From assembly GCF_001191005.1 (NCBI RefSeq), contig NZ_CP012201.1, positions 2,728,001 to 2,792,000 on the forward strand: 64,000 bases of DNA, in the 5' to 3' direction. Below are positions 39,746 through 49,255 of this stretch, piece by piece (position 1 is the first letter of the stretch; each line of letters begins with the position of its first letter). A model generated the notes under the pieces. The model was not told the origin of the DNA, did not search any database, and worked only from the letters and a program-made list of their open reading frames with translations. Both the position numbers and the translations under genes were made by a program. Source of the DNA: Massilia sp. NR 4-1 (GTDB lineage: Bacteria; Pseudomonadota; Gammaproteobacteria; Burkholderiales; Burkholderiaceae_D).

Positions 39746-41320
39746 TTACTTGAAGGCCTTGATCAAGGCGTCGATCTTCACCTTCACCGAATCGTCGTGG
39801 TGCCGGATGGGCGGCACTTCACGCTCCACATCCAGCAGCTCATACACGGCCATCTGCGCCGCGCGCACCGAGTATTCGACGGTGAACACCACGTCCTCCG
39901 GCACTTCCACGAACTGGCTGACGAAAGCCAGGTTCTTCGAATTCTTCGGCACCGGCAACGGACGGTCGGCATGGGCGCGCGGCATGAACATGCTGGTGAT
40001 GTAAGGCATGCGGCATGGGATGCAGTTCGCCGCCGTCATCAGTTCGTCGTAGTCGAAGTTCAGGTGGCCGCACAGCTCGCGCAGGAACTCTTCGCCGCTG
40101 CATTCGGCCATCGGCTTGGCGACGAAGTTGCCGATGCGGTCGGGATGCAGGCCATAGCCCCAGAATACCTTCACGCCCTGCGGCTGGTTGCGGAAGTGCG
40201 GCTGGTAGGCCAGCACCACCGACATGAACCAGTTGGAATCCTTGAAGGTCACCAGGCCGCCGGTACCGGCGCGGTTGCCGGTGAAGCGTTCCATCGCGTC
40301 GAAGAATTTGCTGTCCTTCAGCGTCACGGTGAAAGACTCCCACCATGCTTCCGGAATGCTGGAGTTGAAGACGGCCGGATTGCCGAATTCGGGCCGGTCC
40401 TTCGCCAGTTTTTCCCACAGCTCCCAGCCGCCGCTATCGCGCTTGGTCAGCTTGGCCGGCGCGTGGCACATGCTGCCGAAGCTCGACGCATCGGTCATCG
40501 ATGCGTTCTGCACGAAGACCAGATCGTCCGGCCCCACGGCCAGCGTGGCTTCGGCGCCGCCGCGCAGATAGCGGATGCCGGTGACCACATGCTTGCCGTC
40601 CTGCTGCGCGATATCCAGATCGGTGACCCGCGATTGCAGCTGCACCTGCACGCCCTGGTCGGACAGCCAGTGCCACAGCGGCCGCACGAAGGAATCGTAC
40701 TGGTTGAACACGGTGCGCTTCACACCGGCCAGGGTTTCGATGCGCGAGAACTCCAGCATGAAGCGGTGCAGGTAGCGGCGGAATTCGACGGCGCTGTGCC
40801 AAGGCTGGAAGGCAAAGGTGGTGGCCCACATATACCAGAACCTGGTTTCGAAGAATTCCGGCGACAGCCAGTCGGTGATGGCGCTGGCGCCCAGGGCCTC
40901 CTCGTCGGCCTCGGTCAGGCGCAGCAGCTCCAGGCGGTCGTTCATCGAAAAGCCCATGGACTCCACGCACAGCTTGAAGCGGTTGCGGTCCACCAGGCGG
41001 GCGCGCGAATGCGACTGGTTCTTCTGGTTGAATTCCAGGGTTTCTTCAAACACGGTCTTGCCGGCGTGGTCGATGGAGGGGATGGTTTTGAACAGATCCC
41101 AGGTGCACTCGTAGTTATCGGTGGTGAGCATGCGGCCGCCGCGCAGGCGGTAGCCGTCTTCGGCATTGCCGCCGCCATCCAGGCTGCCGCCCGGCACGGA
41201 CAGCTCTTCGAAGATCGTGATGTTCTTGCCCGGGATGCCCGCGTCGCGGATCATGAAGGCCGCCGCGGCCAGCGAACCGATGCCGCTGCCGACCAGATAA
41301 GCTTTGATGTTCTTGCTCAT
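39746..41320 (-). CDS. ohyA: Oleate hydratase
   Basis: 524 residues from ATG 41320, AGGAGG upstream. The N-terminus AYLVGSGIGSLAAAAFMIRD then GKNITIFEELSVPGGSLDGG is the FAD-binding motif of oleate hydratases. GGRMLTTDNYECTWDLFKTI supplies the catalytic Glu/Tyr region, and the body carries MWATTFAFQPWHSAVEFRRY and ANCIPCRMPYITSMFMPRAH, all family hallmarks. It adds water to the cis-9 double bond of oleate to form 10-hydroxystearate, a detoxification of free unsaturated fatty acids. An FNR-type box lies 60 bases upstream. Confidence 0.95.
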   Translation of the reverse strand: MSKNIKAYLVGSGIGSLAAAAFMIRDAGIPGKNITIFEELSVPGGSLDGGGNAEDGYRLRGGRMLTTDNYECTWDLFKTIPSIDHAGKTVFEETLEFNQKNQSHSRARLVDRNRFKLCVESMGFSMNDRLELLRLTEADEEALGASAITDWLSPEFFETRFWYMWATTFAFQPWHSAVEFRRYLHRFMLEFSRIETLAGVKRTVFNQYDSFVRPLWHWLSDQGVQVQLQSRVTDLDIAQQDGKHVVTGIRYLRGGAEATLAVGPDDLVFVQNASMTDASSFGSMCHAPAKLTKRDSGGWELWEKLAKDRPEFGNPAVFNSSIPEAWWESFTVTLKDSKFFDAMERFTGNRAGTGGLVTFKDSNWFMSVVLAYQPHFRNQPQGVKVFWGYGLHPDRIGNFVAKPMAECSGEEFLRELCGHLNFDYDELMTAANCIPCRMPYITSMFMPRAHADRPLPVPKNSKNLAFVSQFVEVPEDVVFTVEYSVRAAQMAVYELLDVEREVPPIRHHDDSVKVKIDALIKAFK

Positions 41321-41379
41321 ATTGATGCCTCCTATCAAAAATCTTGATTCATGGTAACAACTTTGCCTAAACATGAAGA

Positions 41380-41393
41380 TTGATCTAGATCAA
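41380..41393. promoter_or_regulatory. FNR/CRP-type box upstream of oleate hydratase
   Basis: TTGATCTAGATCAA is a perfect 14-bp palindrome matching the consensus FNR/ANR site TTGAT-N4-ATCAA. It is centred about 67 bases before the oleate hydratase start codon and about 125 bases before the DUF2970 gene. Either could be controlled. A perfect match in an intergenic region makes chance less likely. Confidence 0.65.
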
Positions 41394-41511
41394 ATTCGCC
41401 CGGCTTAGAGGGTTTCATCTGATATGGTCGATTTGACGGCCTTCTGCGTCTGTTTATTTTCTTGAGAGCAAGGGAAAATGGACCGTCACAGTCATCTGCA
41501 AGGAGATTCCC

Positions 41512-41712
41512 ATGCCCATCCCAACCAAGCGCGGTTTCGGCGAAACCATGATTGCCGTGGCCTGGTCCTTTGTCGGCCTGCGCCGCAAACGCGACTTCGA
41601 CAAGGATGTCGATGCCATGAATCCGCTGTATGTGATCGGCGCCGGCCTGGTCGGGGTCGCCGTGCTGGTCGCCACCCTGATTTCCATCGTGCGTATGGTG
41701 GTCAGCGCATAA
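41512..41712 (+). CDS. DUF2970 domain small membrane protein
   Basis: 66 residues, AAGGAG upstream. MIAVAWSFVGLRRKRDFDKD followed by AMNPLYVIGAGLVGVAVLVA and LISIVRMVV is the DUF2970 pattern: an amphipathic start, one charged turn and a single membrane helix. The family is almost restricted to Beta- and Gammaproteobacteria and has no known function. It supports the taxonomic reading of the window. Monocistronic. Confidence 0.87.
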   Translation: MPIPTKRGFGETMIAVAWSFVGLRRKRDFDKDVDAMNPLYVIGAGLVGVAVLVATLISIVRMVVSA

Positions 41713-41842
41713 GCTAATGCGCTCAGCGAGAATAGCCCGCAGTTAGCGGCAAAAAGACGGAAAAAGGATGGGACCGGGGCATACGCCCAGCCCCGATTCA
41801 CTATAAAATCACCCTTTCCACACAACCTGAGTCAAGGTGTCC

Positions 41843-43243
41843 ATGGCTATTCAAGTGATCCTCAACCTGGCGGTGGCTGCCGCCATCCTGGCCTTCCTCT
41901 ACCGCCAGCAGGCGCGCCACGCCACCTTCACGGTGCGCGTGTTCAGCGCCCTCGGCCTGGGCATCGCGCTCGGCGCCGGCCTGCAAGCCGTGTACGGCGC
42001 GGCCAATCCCATCCTCGCCAGCACTGGACAGTATCTGGACATCGTCGGCACCGGCTATGTGAAGCTGCTGCAGATGATCGTGATGCCGCTGATTATGGTG
42101 TCCATCATCGGCGCCATCCTCAAGCTGAAGAACGCCAGCTCGCTGGGCAAGATCAGCGTCCTCACCATCGGCACCCTGATGCTGACCACCGTGGTGGCGG
42201 CCGCCATCGGCATCCTGATGGCCAAGCTGTTCGGCCTCACCGCCGTCGGCCTGACCTCGAACGCGGCCGAAGTGGCGCGCGGCGCCTACCTGCAGGGCAA
42301 GCTGCCCGACGCACAGGCGATTTCGCTGCCGAATATGCTCATCAGCTTCCTGCCCGCCAATCCCTTCCTCGACATGACGGGCGGGCGCAAGACCTCCACC
42401 ATCGCGGTGGTGATCTTCTCCATCTTCATCGGCATCGCCGCCACCGGCATCGCGCAGAAGAAACCGGACGAATTCGCCTCCTTCGAGCGTTTCATCCAGG
42501 TGGCGCATACCATCGTCATGCGCCTGGTGACCATCGTGCTGCGCCTGACGCCCTATGGCGTGTTCGCGCTGATGGCGCAGGTGGTCGCCACTTCCAGCTA
42601 TGCCGACATCCTGAACCTGATCGGTTTCGTGCTGGCCTCCTACTGCGCCCTGATCCTGATGTTCGGCGTGCACCTGGGCCTGGTCTCGGCCAGCGGCCTG
42701 AATCCGCTGCGCTTCGTGAAGAAGATCTTCCCGGTGCTGGTGTTCGCCTTCACCTCGCGCACCAGCGCCGGCTCGATACCGATGAGCGTGCAGACCCAGA
42801 CCCAGCGCCTGGGCACGCCGGAAGGCATCGCCAACTTTGCCGCCTCGTTCGGCGCCACCATCGGCCAGAACGGCTGCGCCGGCATCTACCCGGCCATGCT
42901 GGCGGTGATGATCGCGCCCACCGTGGGCATCGATCCCTTCACCATCGGCTTCCTGCTGCCGCTGCTGGCCATCATCATGGTCGGCTCGGTCGGCGTGGCC
43001 GGCGTGGGCGGCGGCGCGACCTTTGCGGCGCTGATCGTGCTGTCCTCGCTCGATCTGCCGGTGGCGCTGGCCGGCCTGCTGATCTCGATCGAGCCGCTGA
43101 TCGATATGGGCCGCACCGCGCTCAATGTGAGCGGCTCCATCACGGCCGGCACCGTCACCAGCCGCGTGCTCGGCGAAACCGACCTGGCCGTCTTCAACCG
43201 CGACGACGATAGCGGCAACGACAGCGAAACGCTGGCCGCCTGA
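41843..43243 (+). CDS. tcyP: L-cystine transporter TcyP/YdjN-type (DAACS family)
   Basis: 466 residues from ATG 41843, AAGG upstream (GTG 41837 also possible). The dicarboxylate/amino acid:cation symporter fold is evident: several hydrophobic helices, VKLLQMIVMPLIMVSIIGAI, the hairpin FTSRTSAGSIPMSVQTQTQR with the serine-rich motif, and ASFGATIGQNGCAGIYPAML with the conserved NGC in place of the glutamate-type NMDGT. This variant is typical for TcyP cystine importers. It would take up cystine as a sulfur source. A strong terminator follows. Confidence 0.9.
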   Translation: MAIQVILNLAVAAAILAFLYRQQARHATFTVRVFSALGLGIALGAGLQAVYGAANPILASTGQYLDIVGTGYVKLLQMIVMPLIMVSIIGAILKLKNASSLGKISVLTIGTLMLTTVVAAAIGILMAKLFGLTAVGLTSNAAEVARGAYLQGKLPDAQAISLPNMLISFLPANPFLDMTGGRKTSTIAVVIFSIFIGIAATGIAQKKPDEFASFERFIQVAHTIVMRLVTIVLRLTPYGVFALMAQVVATSSYADILNLIGFVLASYCALILMFGVHLGLVSASGLNPLRFVKKIFPVLVFAFTSRTSAGSIPMSVQTQTQRLGTPEGIANFAASFGATIGQNGCAGIYPAMLAVMIAPTVGIDPFTIGFLLPLLAIIMVGSVGVAGVGGGATFAALIVLSSLDLPVALAGLLISIEPLIDMGRTALNVSGSITAGTVTSRVLGETDLAVFNRDDDSGNDSETLAA

Positions 43244-43268
43244 GACTGCCCGGAAACGGACACCCATG

Positions 43269-43302
43269 GCCGCTGACGGGCATTGCCCGCAGCGGCTTTT
43301 TT
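43269..43302 (+). terminator. Terminator after tcyP
   Basis: Hairpin GCCGCTG/CAGCGGC with an inner ACGGGC-ATT-GCCCG part, then six T. It isolates the sigma-54 operon that follows from read-through. Confidence 0.88.
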
Positions 43303-43357
43303 CTTGCCTCCCCGCAGACCGCCTGCAACGGCGGGCTTTTCCTGATTTTCGCCGTGC

Positions 43358-43373
43358 TGGCACGGAGCTTGCA
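43358..43373 (+). promoter_or_regulatory. Sigma-54 promoter of the ABC exporter operon
   Basis: TGGCACGGAGCTTGCA matches the -24/-12 consensus TGGCACG-N4-TTGCW in full, with GG at 43359-43360 and GC at 43371-43372. It is 33 bases from the adaptor start codon. A palindrome TTGCAATA/TATTGCAA (43369-43391) overlaps the -12 element. The operon encodes its own NtrC-family activator, so autoregulation is likely. Confidence 0.9.
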
Positions 43374-43405
43374 ATATAGGCTGTATTGCAACCGACTCCG
43401 AGATC

Positions 43406-44653
43406 ATGGACTTAGCCATCCCCCCTTCCACCCTGCAACGCCGCAAGCGCCTGCTGCTGCTGGGCGGCGGCGCCGCGCTGGCCCTGGCCTGCGCCGCCGT
43501 CTGGGCCATCAACCGCGCCGTCGCACCCAGCGTGCCGGCGGCCGAGCTGCTGATCGCCGAAATCAAGCGCGGCAGCATCGCCGATACCATCAACGCTTCC
43601 GGCCTGGTGGTTCCGGTGCATGAGGAACTGCTGCCCAGCCCCGTGCAGAGCCGGGTCGCCAAGGTCCATGCGCGCCCCGGCCAGCAGGTGAAAACGGGCG
43701 AACTGCTGCTGGAACTGGACAGCCGCCTGGTCAAGCTGGAAGCCGAGCGCCTGAAGGAACAGCTGGCGCAGCAGGAAAACCGCGTGCTGGCGTTGAGCCT
43801 GGAGCTGGAGCAGAAGCGCAAGCAGCTCAGCAGCGCCATCGAACTGCTGGAACTCGACCTGCAAAGCGCGCGCGCCAAGCTGCAGCGTTCGCAGATGCTG
43901 CGCAAGGCCGGCGGCATCTCGGCCGAGGACATGCTCACCGCCGAACTGAATGTGCAGCGTATCGACATCCAGCTGCGCCAGCACCGCGAGCAGATCGAAG
44001 ACAGCAAGCGCAGCACGCGCAGCAGCATCGACGGCGCCCAGCTGCAAAAGAACATCCTCGGCAAGCAACTGGCGCAGCAGGAGCAGCTGCTGGCCCAGAC
44101 CCAGGTGCGCGCGCCCTTCGACGGCATGCTGACCTGGCTGGCGCAGGAGGAAGGCGCGGCGGTCGGCGTCGGCCAATTGGTGGCCAAGGTCTCCGAGCTG
44201 CACAACTACCGGGTTGAAGCCTCCCTGTCCGACTACCACGCGCGCAGCGTGGAAGCGGGCCAGAAGGTGCAGGTCGAGCAAGGCAGCCTGCTGCTCACCG
44301 GCCAGGTGCACACCATCCTGCCGGAAATCCAGAACGGCACCGTCAAGCTGCTGGTCACGCTCGACCAGCCCCATCACAGCCTGCTGCGCAACAAGCTGCG
44401 CGTGGACGTCAACATCGTCGCCAGCCGGCGCGACGGCGTGCTGGTGGCGCAGCGCGGGCCGGCCATCAACGGCAAGGGCCGCCAAGCCGTCTTCGTCATC
44501 CGCGACGGCGTGGCGCGCAAGACCGAACTCGATATCGGCGCCAGCGATGGCAAGGCGGTGGAAATCAGCGGCGGCGCGCAGGCCGGCGAACGCCTCATCG
44601 TCTCCGACATCAGCCGCTACAAGGAATACGCAAGCTTCCGTGTCACTCACTAA
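43406..44653 (+). CDS. HlyD/MacA-type periplasmic adaptor
   Basis: 415 residues. One N-terminal membrane helix (LLLLGGGAALALACAAVWAI), a biotinyl-lipoyl-like part (SRVAKVHARPGQQVKTGELL), a long helical hairpin of about 130 residues (LAQQENRVLALSLELEQKRK, RIDIQLRQHREQIEDSKRST), then the second lipoyl half TQVRAPFDGMLTWLAQEEGA and a C-terminal beta domain. It would link the ABC permeases with an outer membrane channel to export peptides or small molecules. No outer membrane component is encoded nearby. First gene of the sigma-54 operon; 15 bases separate it from the ATPase. Confidence 0.9.
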   Translation: MDLAIPPSTLQRRKRLLLLGGGAALALACAAVWAINRAVAPSVPAAELLIAEIKRGSIADTINASGLVVPVHEELLPSPVQSRVAKVHARPGQQVKTGELLLELDSRLVKLEAERLKEQLAQQENRVLALSLELEQKRKQLSSAIELLELDLQSARAKLQRSQMLRKAGGISAEDMLTAELNVQRIDIQLRQHREQIEDSKRSTRSSIDGAQLQKNILGKQLAQQEQLLAQTQVRAPFDGMLTWLAQEEGAAVGVGQLVAKVSELHNYRVEASLSDYHARSVEAGQKVQVEQGSLLLTGQVHTILPEIQNGTVKLLVTLDQPHHSLLRNKLRVDVNIVASRRDGVLVAQRGPAINGKGRQAVFVIRDGVARKTELDIGASDGKAVEISGGAQAGERLIVSDISRYKEYASFRVTH

Positions 44654-44668
44654 ATCAAGGACAACGCA

Positions 44669-45331
<663 letters not shown>

Positions 45332-45340
45332 GGGGACACC

Positions 45341-46579
45341 ATGCTGAGAAATTATCTGCTGACGGCGTACAAGGTTTTTATGCGGCGCAAGCTGTTCACC
45401 GCCATCAATCTGATGTGCATCGTGCTGACCCTGGTGGTGCTGCTGGTCGTCACCGCCCTGGCGCAGGAAGCGTTCTACCCGCGCGGCGTGGAAGGCAAGA
45501 GCGACCGCATGCTGCAAGTGATCGAGCTGCGCGGCAGTGACGCCAAAGAAGAGCGCATCCGCACCTCGCCGCCCGGTTTCAAGCTGATCGAGAAATACCT
45601 GAAGCACGTGCCCGGCGTGGAAGCGGTGGCGGCGGTCACGATGCCGGAACGCGTGTCGGTGTACCAGGATACGCAGCGCAGCGAACTGATGCTGCGCCGT
45701 GCCGACGCCGACTACTGGCGCATCATGAACTTCCGCCTGCTGGCCGGCCGCCTGTTTACGGCCGACGATGTGGCCCAGGGCCGCTTCGTCGCCGTCATCA
45801 ACCAGTCCACCGCACGCAAGCTGTTCGGCGAGCAAGCGCCGCTGGGGCGCAAATTCAGCAGCGCGGGCCAGAGTTTCGCGGTGATCGGCGTGGTGGAAGA
45901 CGCCATGCATCTGAACGCCCTGTCCGATATCTGGGTGCCGGTCACGACCTACCCTTCCACCCAGTATCGCGAGCAGCTGTGGGGCAATTTCTCGGCCCTG
46001 ATCCTGGCGCGCAGCAGCGACGATCTACCGCGCCTGCGCAAGGAGGTGAAACAGATTGCCAGCGAAGTGAGCTTCGACGATCCGCGCGAATGGGCCAAGG
46101 CGCAGATGTGGGCCGACAGCAAGCCCGATCTGTACGCCCGCACGCTCTTGCAGCGCGTAGGCGATGATGGCGGCGGCAACCTCCTGCTGGCAGGCCTGGG
46201 CGGGCTGATGCTGCTGTTCATGCTGCTGCCCGCCTTGAATCTGGTCAATCTGAATATGGGCCGGATGCAGGAGCGCAGCGCCGAGATCGGCGTGCGCAAG
46301 GCTTTCGGCGCCAGCAGCGCCCAGCTGGCGGCCCAGCTGGTGCTGGAAAATATCCTGCTGTGCCTGGCCGGCGGCGTGCTGGCGCTGGGCGGCGCCGCCC
46401 TCGCGCTGCACTGGTTGGAACTGTCGGGGTTGATTCCCTATCTGCGCGTCGGCATCAACCTGGCCGTGTTCGGCTGGGGCTTGCTGATTACCGTAATCTT
46501 CGGCGTGTTGTCCGGCGTGCTGCCGGCCTGGAAAATGTCGCGCCTCGATCCTGTCCACGCTTTGAAGGGAGCGCTCTGA
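45341..46579 (+). CDS. FtsX/MacB-type ABC permease 1
   Basis: 412 residues. N-terminal TM1 (LFTAINLMCIVLTLVVLLVV), a large periplasmic MacB_PCD domain of about 225 residues (GFKLIEKYLKHVPGVEAVAA, INQSTARKLFGEQAPLGRKF), then three membrane helices with GLGGLMLLFMLLPALNLVNL, the conserved RSAEIGVRKAFGASSAQLAA coupling segment and the last LGVLSGVLPAWKMSRLDPVH. Overall it is a half-transporter; the second permease pairs with it. Overlaps the next gene by TGATG. Confidence 0.92.
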   Translation: MLRNYLLTAYKVFMRRKLFTAINLMCIVLTLVVLLVVTALAQEAFYPRGVEGKSDRMLQVIELRGSDAKEERIRTSPPGFKLIEKYLKHVPGVEAVAAVTMPERVSVYQDTQRSELMLRRADADYWRIMNFRLLAGRLFTADDVAQGRFVAVINQSTARKLFGEQAPLGRKFSSAGQSFAVIGVVEDAMHLNALSDIWVPVTTYPSTQYREQLWGNFSALILARSSDDLPRLRKEVKQIASEVSFDDPREWAKAQMWADSKPDLYARTLLQRVGDDGGGNLLLAGLGGLMLLFMLLPALNLVNLNMGRMQERSAEIGVRKAFGASSAQLAAQLVLENILLCLAGGVLALGGAALALHWLELSGLIPYLRVGINLAVFGWGLLITVIFGVLSGVLPAWKMSRLDPVHALKGAL

Positions 46580-47781
46580 TGCTGCGCCATCTGCTCAAAC
46601 TGATCTGGAAACGCAAGAACCGCCATCTGATGCTGAGCGCCGAGATTCTGCTGGCCTTCCTCATCGTCTTCGCCATCGCCGCCTTTGCCGTGCGCAGTTA
46701 TCAGCTCTACCATCTGCCGCTGGGGATCGACTACCGGCCGCTGTGGTCGGTGACACTGCGCCCGGCCGCCGATGCGCCGATCGATCCGGCCAGCGGCATT
46801 TACACGCAATTGCGCAGCAGCCTGCAAAGCCTGCCCGAAGTCGAGCAACTGGCTTTTCTCTCCTTCTCGCCCTACCGCACGGCCACCATGAGCACCACCG
46901 TGGCCCTGCCCGATGGCAGCCGCGCGCAGAACTGCCATCTCCAGTTCATCAGCGACGACCTGGCCGCGCTGGCCGGGGTGAAACTGGTGGAAGGCCGCGG
47001 CTTTTCCGCCGCCGACGACGGCGCCGCCATCACGCCGGTGCTGATCAACCGGCGCATGGCGCAGAACCTGTTTCCAGAGCGTTCGGCCCTGGGCCAGCTG
47101 TATGTTGAAGTCAACCCGAACAAGGCCGATGAAAAATCGTTCCGCGTGGTGGGCGTGGTCGAGGAATTCCGCAGCCATGGCGAGTTCATGGCGCCGGTCA
47201 ACTATGTGCTGAAGCGCTTCTCGCCCCTGAGCGAGAAAGACGGTCCGGAAACCGTGCTGCTCAAAGTGCGCCCTGGCACCGACCGCGCCTTCGAAGCGCG
47301 CCTGGAGCGCCGCTTGAAACTGCTGCGCAACGACTGGCACTATGAAATCAAGCCGCTCAGCGAAATGCGCGAGGACCGGCTGCGCAGTGCCCTGATCCCG
47401 CTCGCCATCCTGGGCGTGATCGCAGCCTTCCTGCTGGCGATGGTGGCCTTCGGCCTGTTCGGTGTGCTGTGGCAGAACACCAGCCAGCGCATCCCCGAGA
47501 TCGGCCTGCGCCGCGCCCTGGGCGCCAGCGCGGCCGATATCTACCGCCAGATCATGGCCGAGCAATTGCTGCTCAGTTCGATCGCCATGCTGGCCGGCCT
47601 GGCCCTGCTGGTGCAGCTGCCGCTCACCGGCGCGCTGGGCGAAAGCCTGAACTGGCGGGTGTTCCTGGCGGCGGCGGGGCTATCGATGCTGCTTATCTAT
47701 CTGCTATCCTTGCTGTGCTCGCTCTACCCGGGCTGGCGTGCCAGCCGCCTGCACCCGGCGGCGGCCCTGCACCACGAATAA
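46579..47781 (+). CDS. FtsX/MacB-type ABC permease 2
   Basis: 400 residues. Same layout as permease 1: TM1 near 20-40 (LSAEILLAFLIVFAIAAFAV), a MacB-like periplasmic domain (VLINRRMAQNLFPERSALGQ, KSFRVVGVVEEFRSHGEFM) and three C-terminal helices with RIPEIGLRRALGASAADIYR and LLSLLCSLYPGWRASRLHPA. Sequence differs clearly from permease 1, so a heterodimer is likely. Start coupled to the preceding gene. Cargo unknown; related four-gene cassettes export antimicrobial peptides or act in envelope stress. Confidence 0.92.
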   Translation: MLRHLLKLIWKRKNRHLMLSAEILLAFLIVFAIAAFAVRSYQLYHLPLGIDYRPLWSVTLRPAADAPIDPASGIYTQLRSSLQSLPEVEQLAFLSFSPYRTATMSTTVALPDGSRAQNCHLQFISDDLAALAGVKLVEGRGFSAADDGAAITPVLINRRMAQNLFPERSALGQLYVEVNPNKADEKSFRVVGVVEEFRSHGEFMAPVNYVLKRFSPLSEKDGPETVLLKVRPGTDRAFEARLERRLKLLRNDWHYEIKPLSEMREDRLRSALIPLAILGVIAAFLLAMVAFGLFGVLWQNTSQRIPEIGLRRALGASAADIYRQIMAEQLLLSSIAMLAGLALLVQLPLTGALGESLNWRVFLAAAGLSMLLIYLLSLLCSLYPGWRASRLHPAAALHHE

Positions 47782-47805
47782 ACGACCAAGGATACAAGAA
47801 GATCG

Positions 47806-49200
47806 ATGGATTCTCCGCGCAAGCCCCGCATTCTGATTATCGATGACGACAGCGCCGTGCTGGTGTCGCTGCAACTGCTGCTGAAGCAGGCCGGCTTCGC
47901 GCCGCAGGGCTGCGACGATCCGGCCCAGGCGCTGGACCTGCTGGCGCGCGAACCGTTCGACCTGGTGCTGCAGGATATGAACTTCTCGCTGCAGACCAGC
48001 GGCGCCGAGGGCCTGGAACTGCTGGCGCGCATCCGCCAGGACTGGCCCGGCCTGCCCGTGCTGCTGATGACGGCCTGGGGTTCGATTGCATTGGCGGTCA
48101 AGGGCATGCAGGCCGGCGCCGCCAACTTCTTCACCAAACCCTGGGACAATACCCAGCTGGCCGAATTGGTGCGCTCGACGCTGGCGCTGGCCGCGCCCGC
48201 GGCGCAAGCCTGCCCGACGCGCCAGGAGCTCGACGCCAAATACGATTTCGGCGCCATCGTCGGCGAGCATCCCAGGCTGCTGCGCGTGCTGAGCACCATC
48301 GCCCAGGTGGCGGCCACGCGCGCGCCGGTGCTGATCCTGGGCGAAAGCGGCAGCGGCAAGGAACTGGTGGCCGACGCGCTCCACCGCAACAGTCCGCGCG
48401 CCGCGCTGGCGCCGGTCAAGATCAATATGGGCGCCATCACTTCCACCCTGTTCGAGAGCGAGATGTTCGGCCATGTGAAAGGCGCGTTCACCGATGCGCG
48501 CAGCGAGCGCAAAGGCCATATCGCCGCCGCCCACGGCAGCACCCTCTTCCTCGACGAGATCGGCGAATTGAACCGCGCCGACCAGGTCAAGCTGCTGCGC
48601 GTGCTGCAGGACCAGCACTATCTGCCGGTCGGCGCCAGCCGCAGCGAGCAGGCCGACGTGCGCGTGGTGTCGGCCACCAACCGCGAGCTGGCCGAGCTGG
48701 TCGCGGCCGGCGAGTTCCGCGAAGACCTGTACTACCGCCTGAACCTGATCACCATCCGCCTGCCGCCGCTGCGCGAACGGCGCAGCGATATTCCGCTGCT
48801 GGTGCGCCATATCACGGCCGAGCTGGCGGCCAGCTACCGCTTGCCGGACGCCCAGCTGGCGCCCGCGGCGCTGGACTGGCTGGCGACCCAGCCCTGGCCC
48901 GGCAATATCCGCCAGTTGCGCCAGACGCTGGAGCGCACCATGCTGCTGGCGGGCCGGCCGCAACTGGGCCTGGCCGACTTCATCGCCGCCAGCCAGCACG
49001 ACGAGGCGGCCAGCGCGCGCGGCCTCGGCACCGATGGCATGACCCTGGAACAGGTCGAGCGGCAAATGATCGCCAAGGCGCTCGACCAGCACCAGGGCAA
49101 TATCTCGCGCGTGGCCAAGGCCCTGGGCCTGAGCCGCACCGCGCTCTACCGCCGCCTGGAACGCCACGGACTGGGCGCGGCCGCCCAGGAAGACGCATGA
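47806..49200 (+). CDS. NtrC-family sigma-54-dependent response regulator
   Basis: 464 residues. Receiver domain with acidic pocket IIDDDSA, phosphoacceptor D57 (LVLQDMNFS) and K111 (FFTKPWD). The AAA+ domain has Walker A GESGSGKE at 179-186, the sigma-54 contact loop GAFTDA at 226-231 (canonical GAFTGA), Walker B TLFLDEIGEL and R-finger region. The C-terminal Fis-type HTH is HQGNISRVAKALGLSRTALY. It should open the sigma-54 promoter found upstream of the operon. The Gly-to-Asp change in the contact loop is noteworthy. Confidence 0.94.
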   Translation: MDSPRKPRILIIDDDSAVLVSLQLLLKQAGFAPQGCDDPAQALDLLAREPFDLVLQDMNFSLQTSGAEGLELLARIRQDWPGLPVLLMTAWGSIALAVKGMQAGAANFFTKPWDNTQLAELVRSTLALAAPAAQACPTRQELDAKYDFGAIVGEHPRLLRVLSTIAQVAATRAPVLILGESGSGKELVADALHRNSPRAALAPVKINMGAITSTLFESEMFGHVKGAFTDARSERKGHIAAAHGSTLFLDEIGELNRADQVKLLRVLQDQHYLPVGASRSEQADVRVVSATNRELAELVAAGEFREDLYYRLNLITIRLPPLRERRSDIPLLVRHITAELAASYRLPDAQLAPAALDWLATQPWPGNIRQLRQTLERTMLLAGRPQLGLADFIAASQHDEAASARGLGTDGMTLEQVERQMIAKALDQHQGNISRVAKALGLSRTALYRRLERHGLGAAAQEDA

Positions 49201-49255
49201 GCGGGCGCGGCCGGCGCATGCGGCATGGGCCGGGCAGGATGGCATGGGAGGCGGC

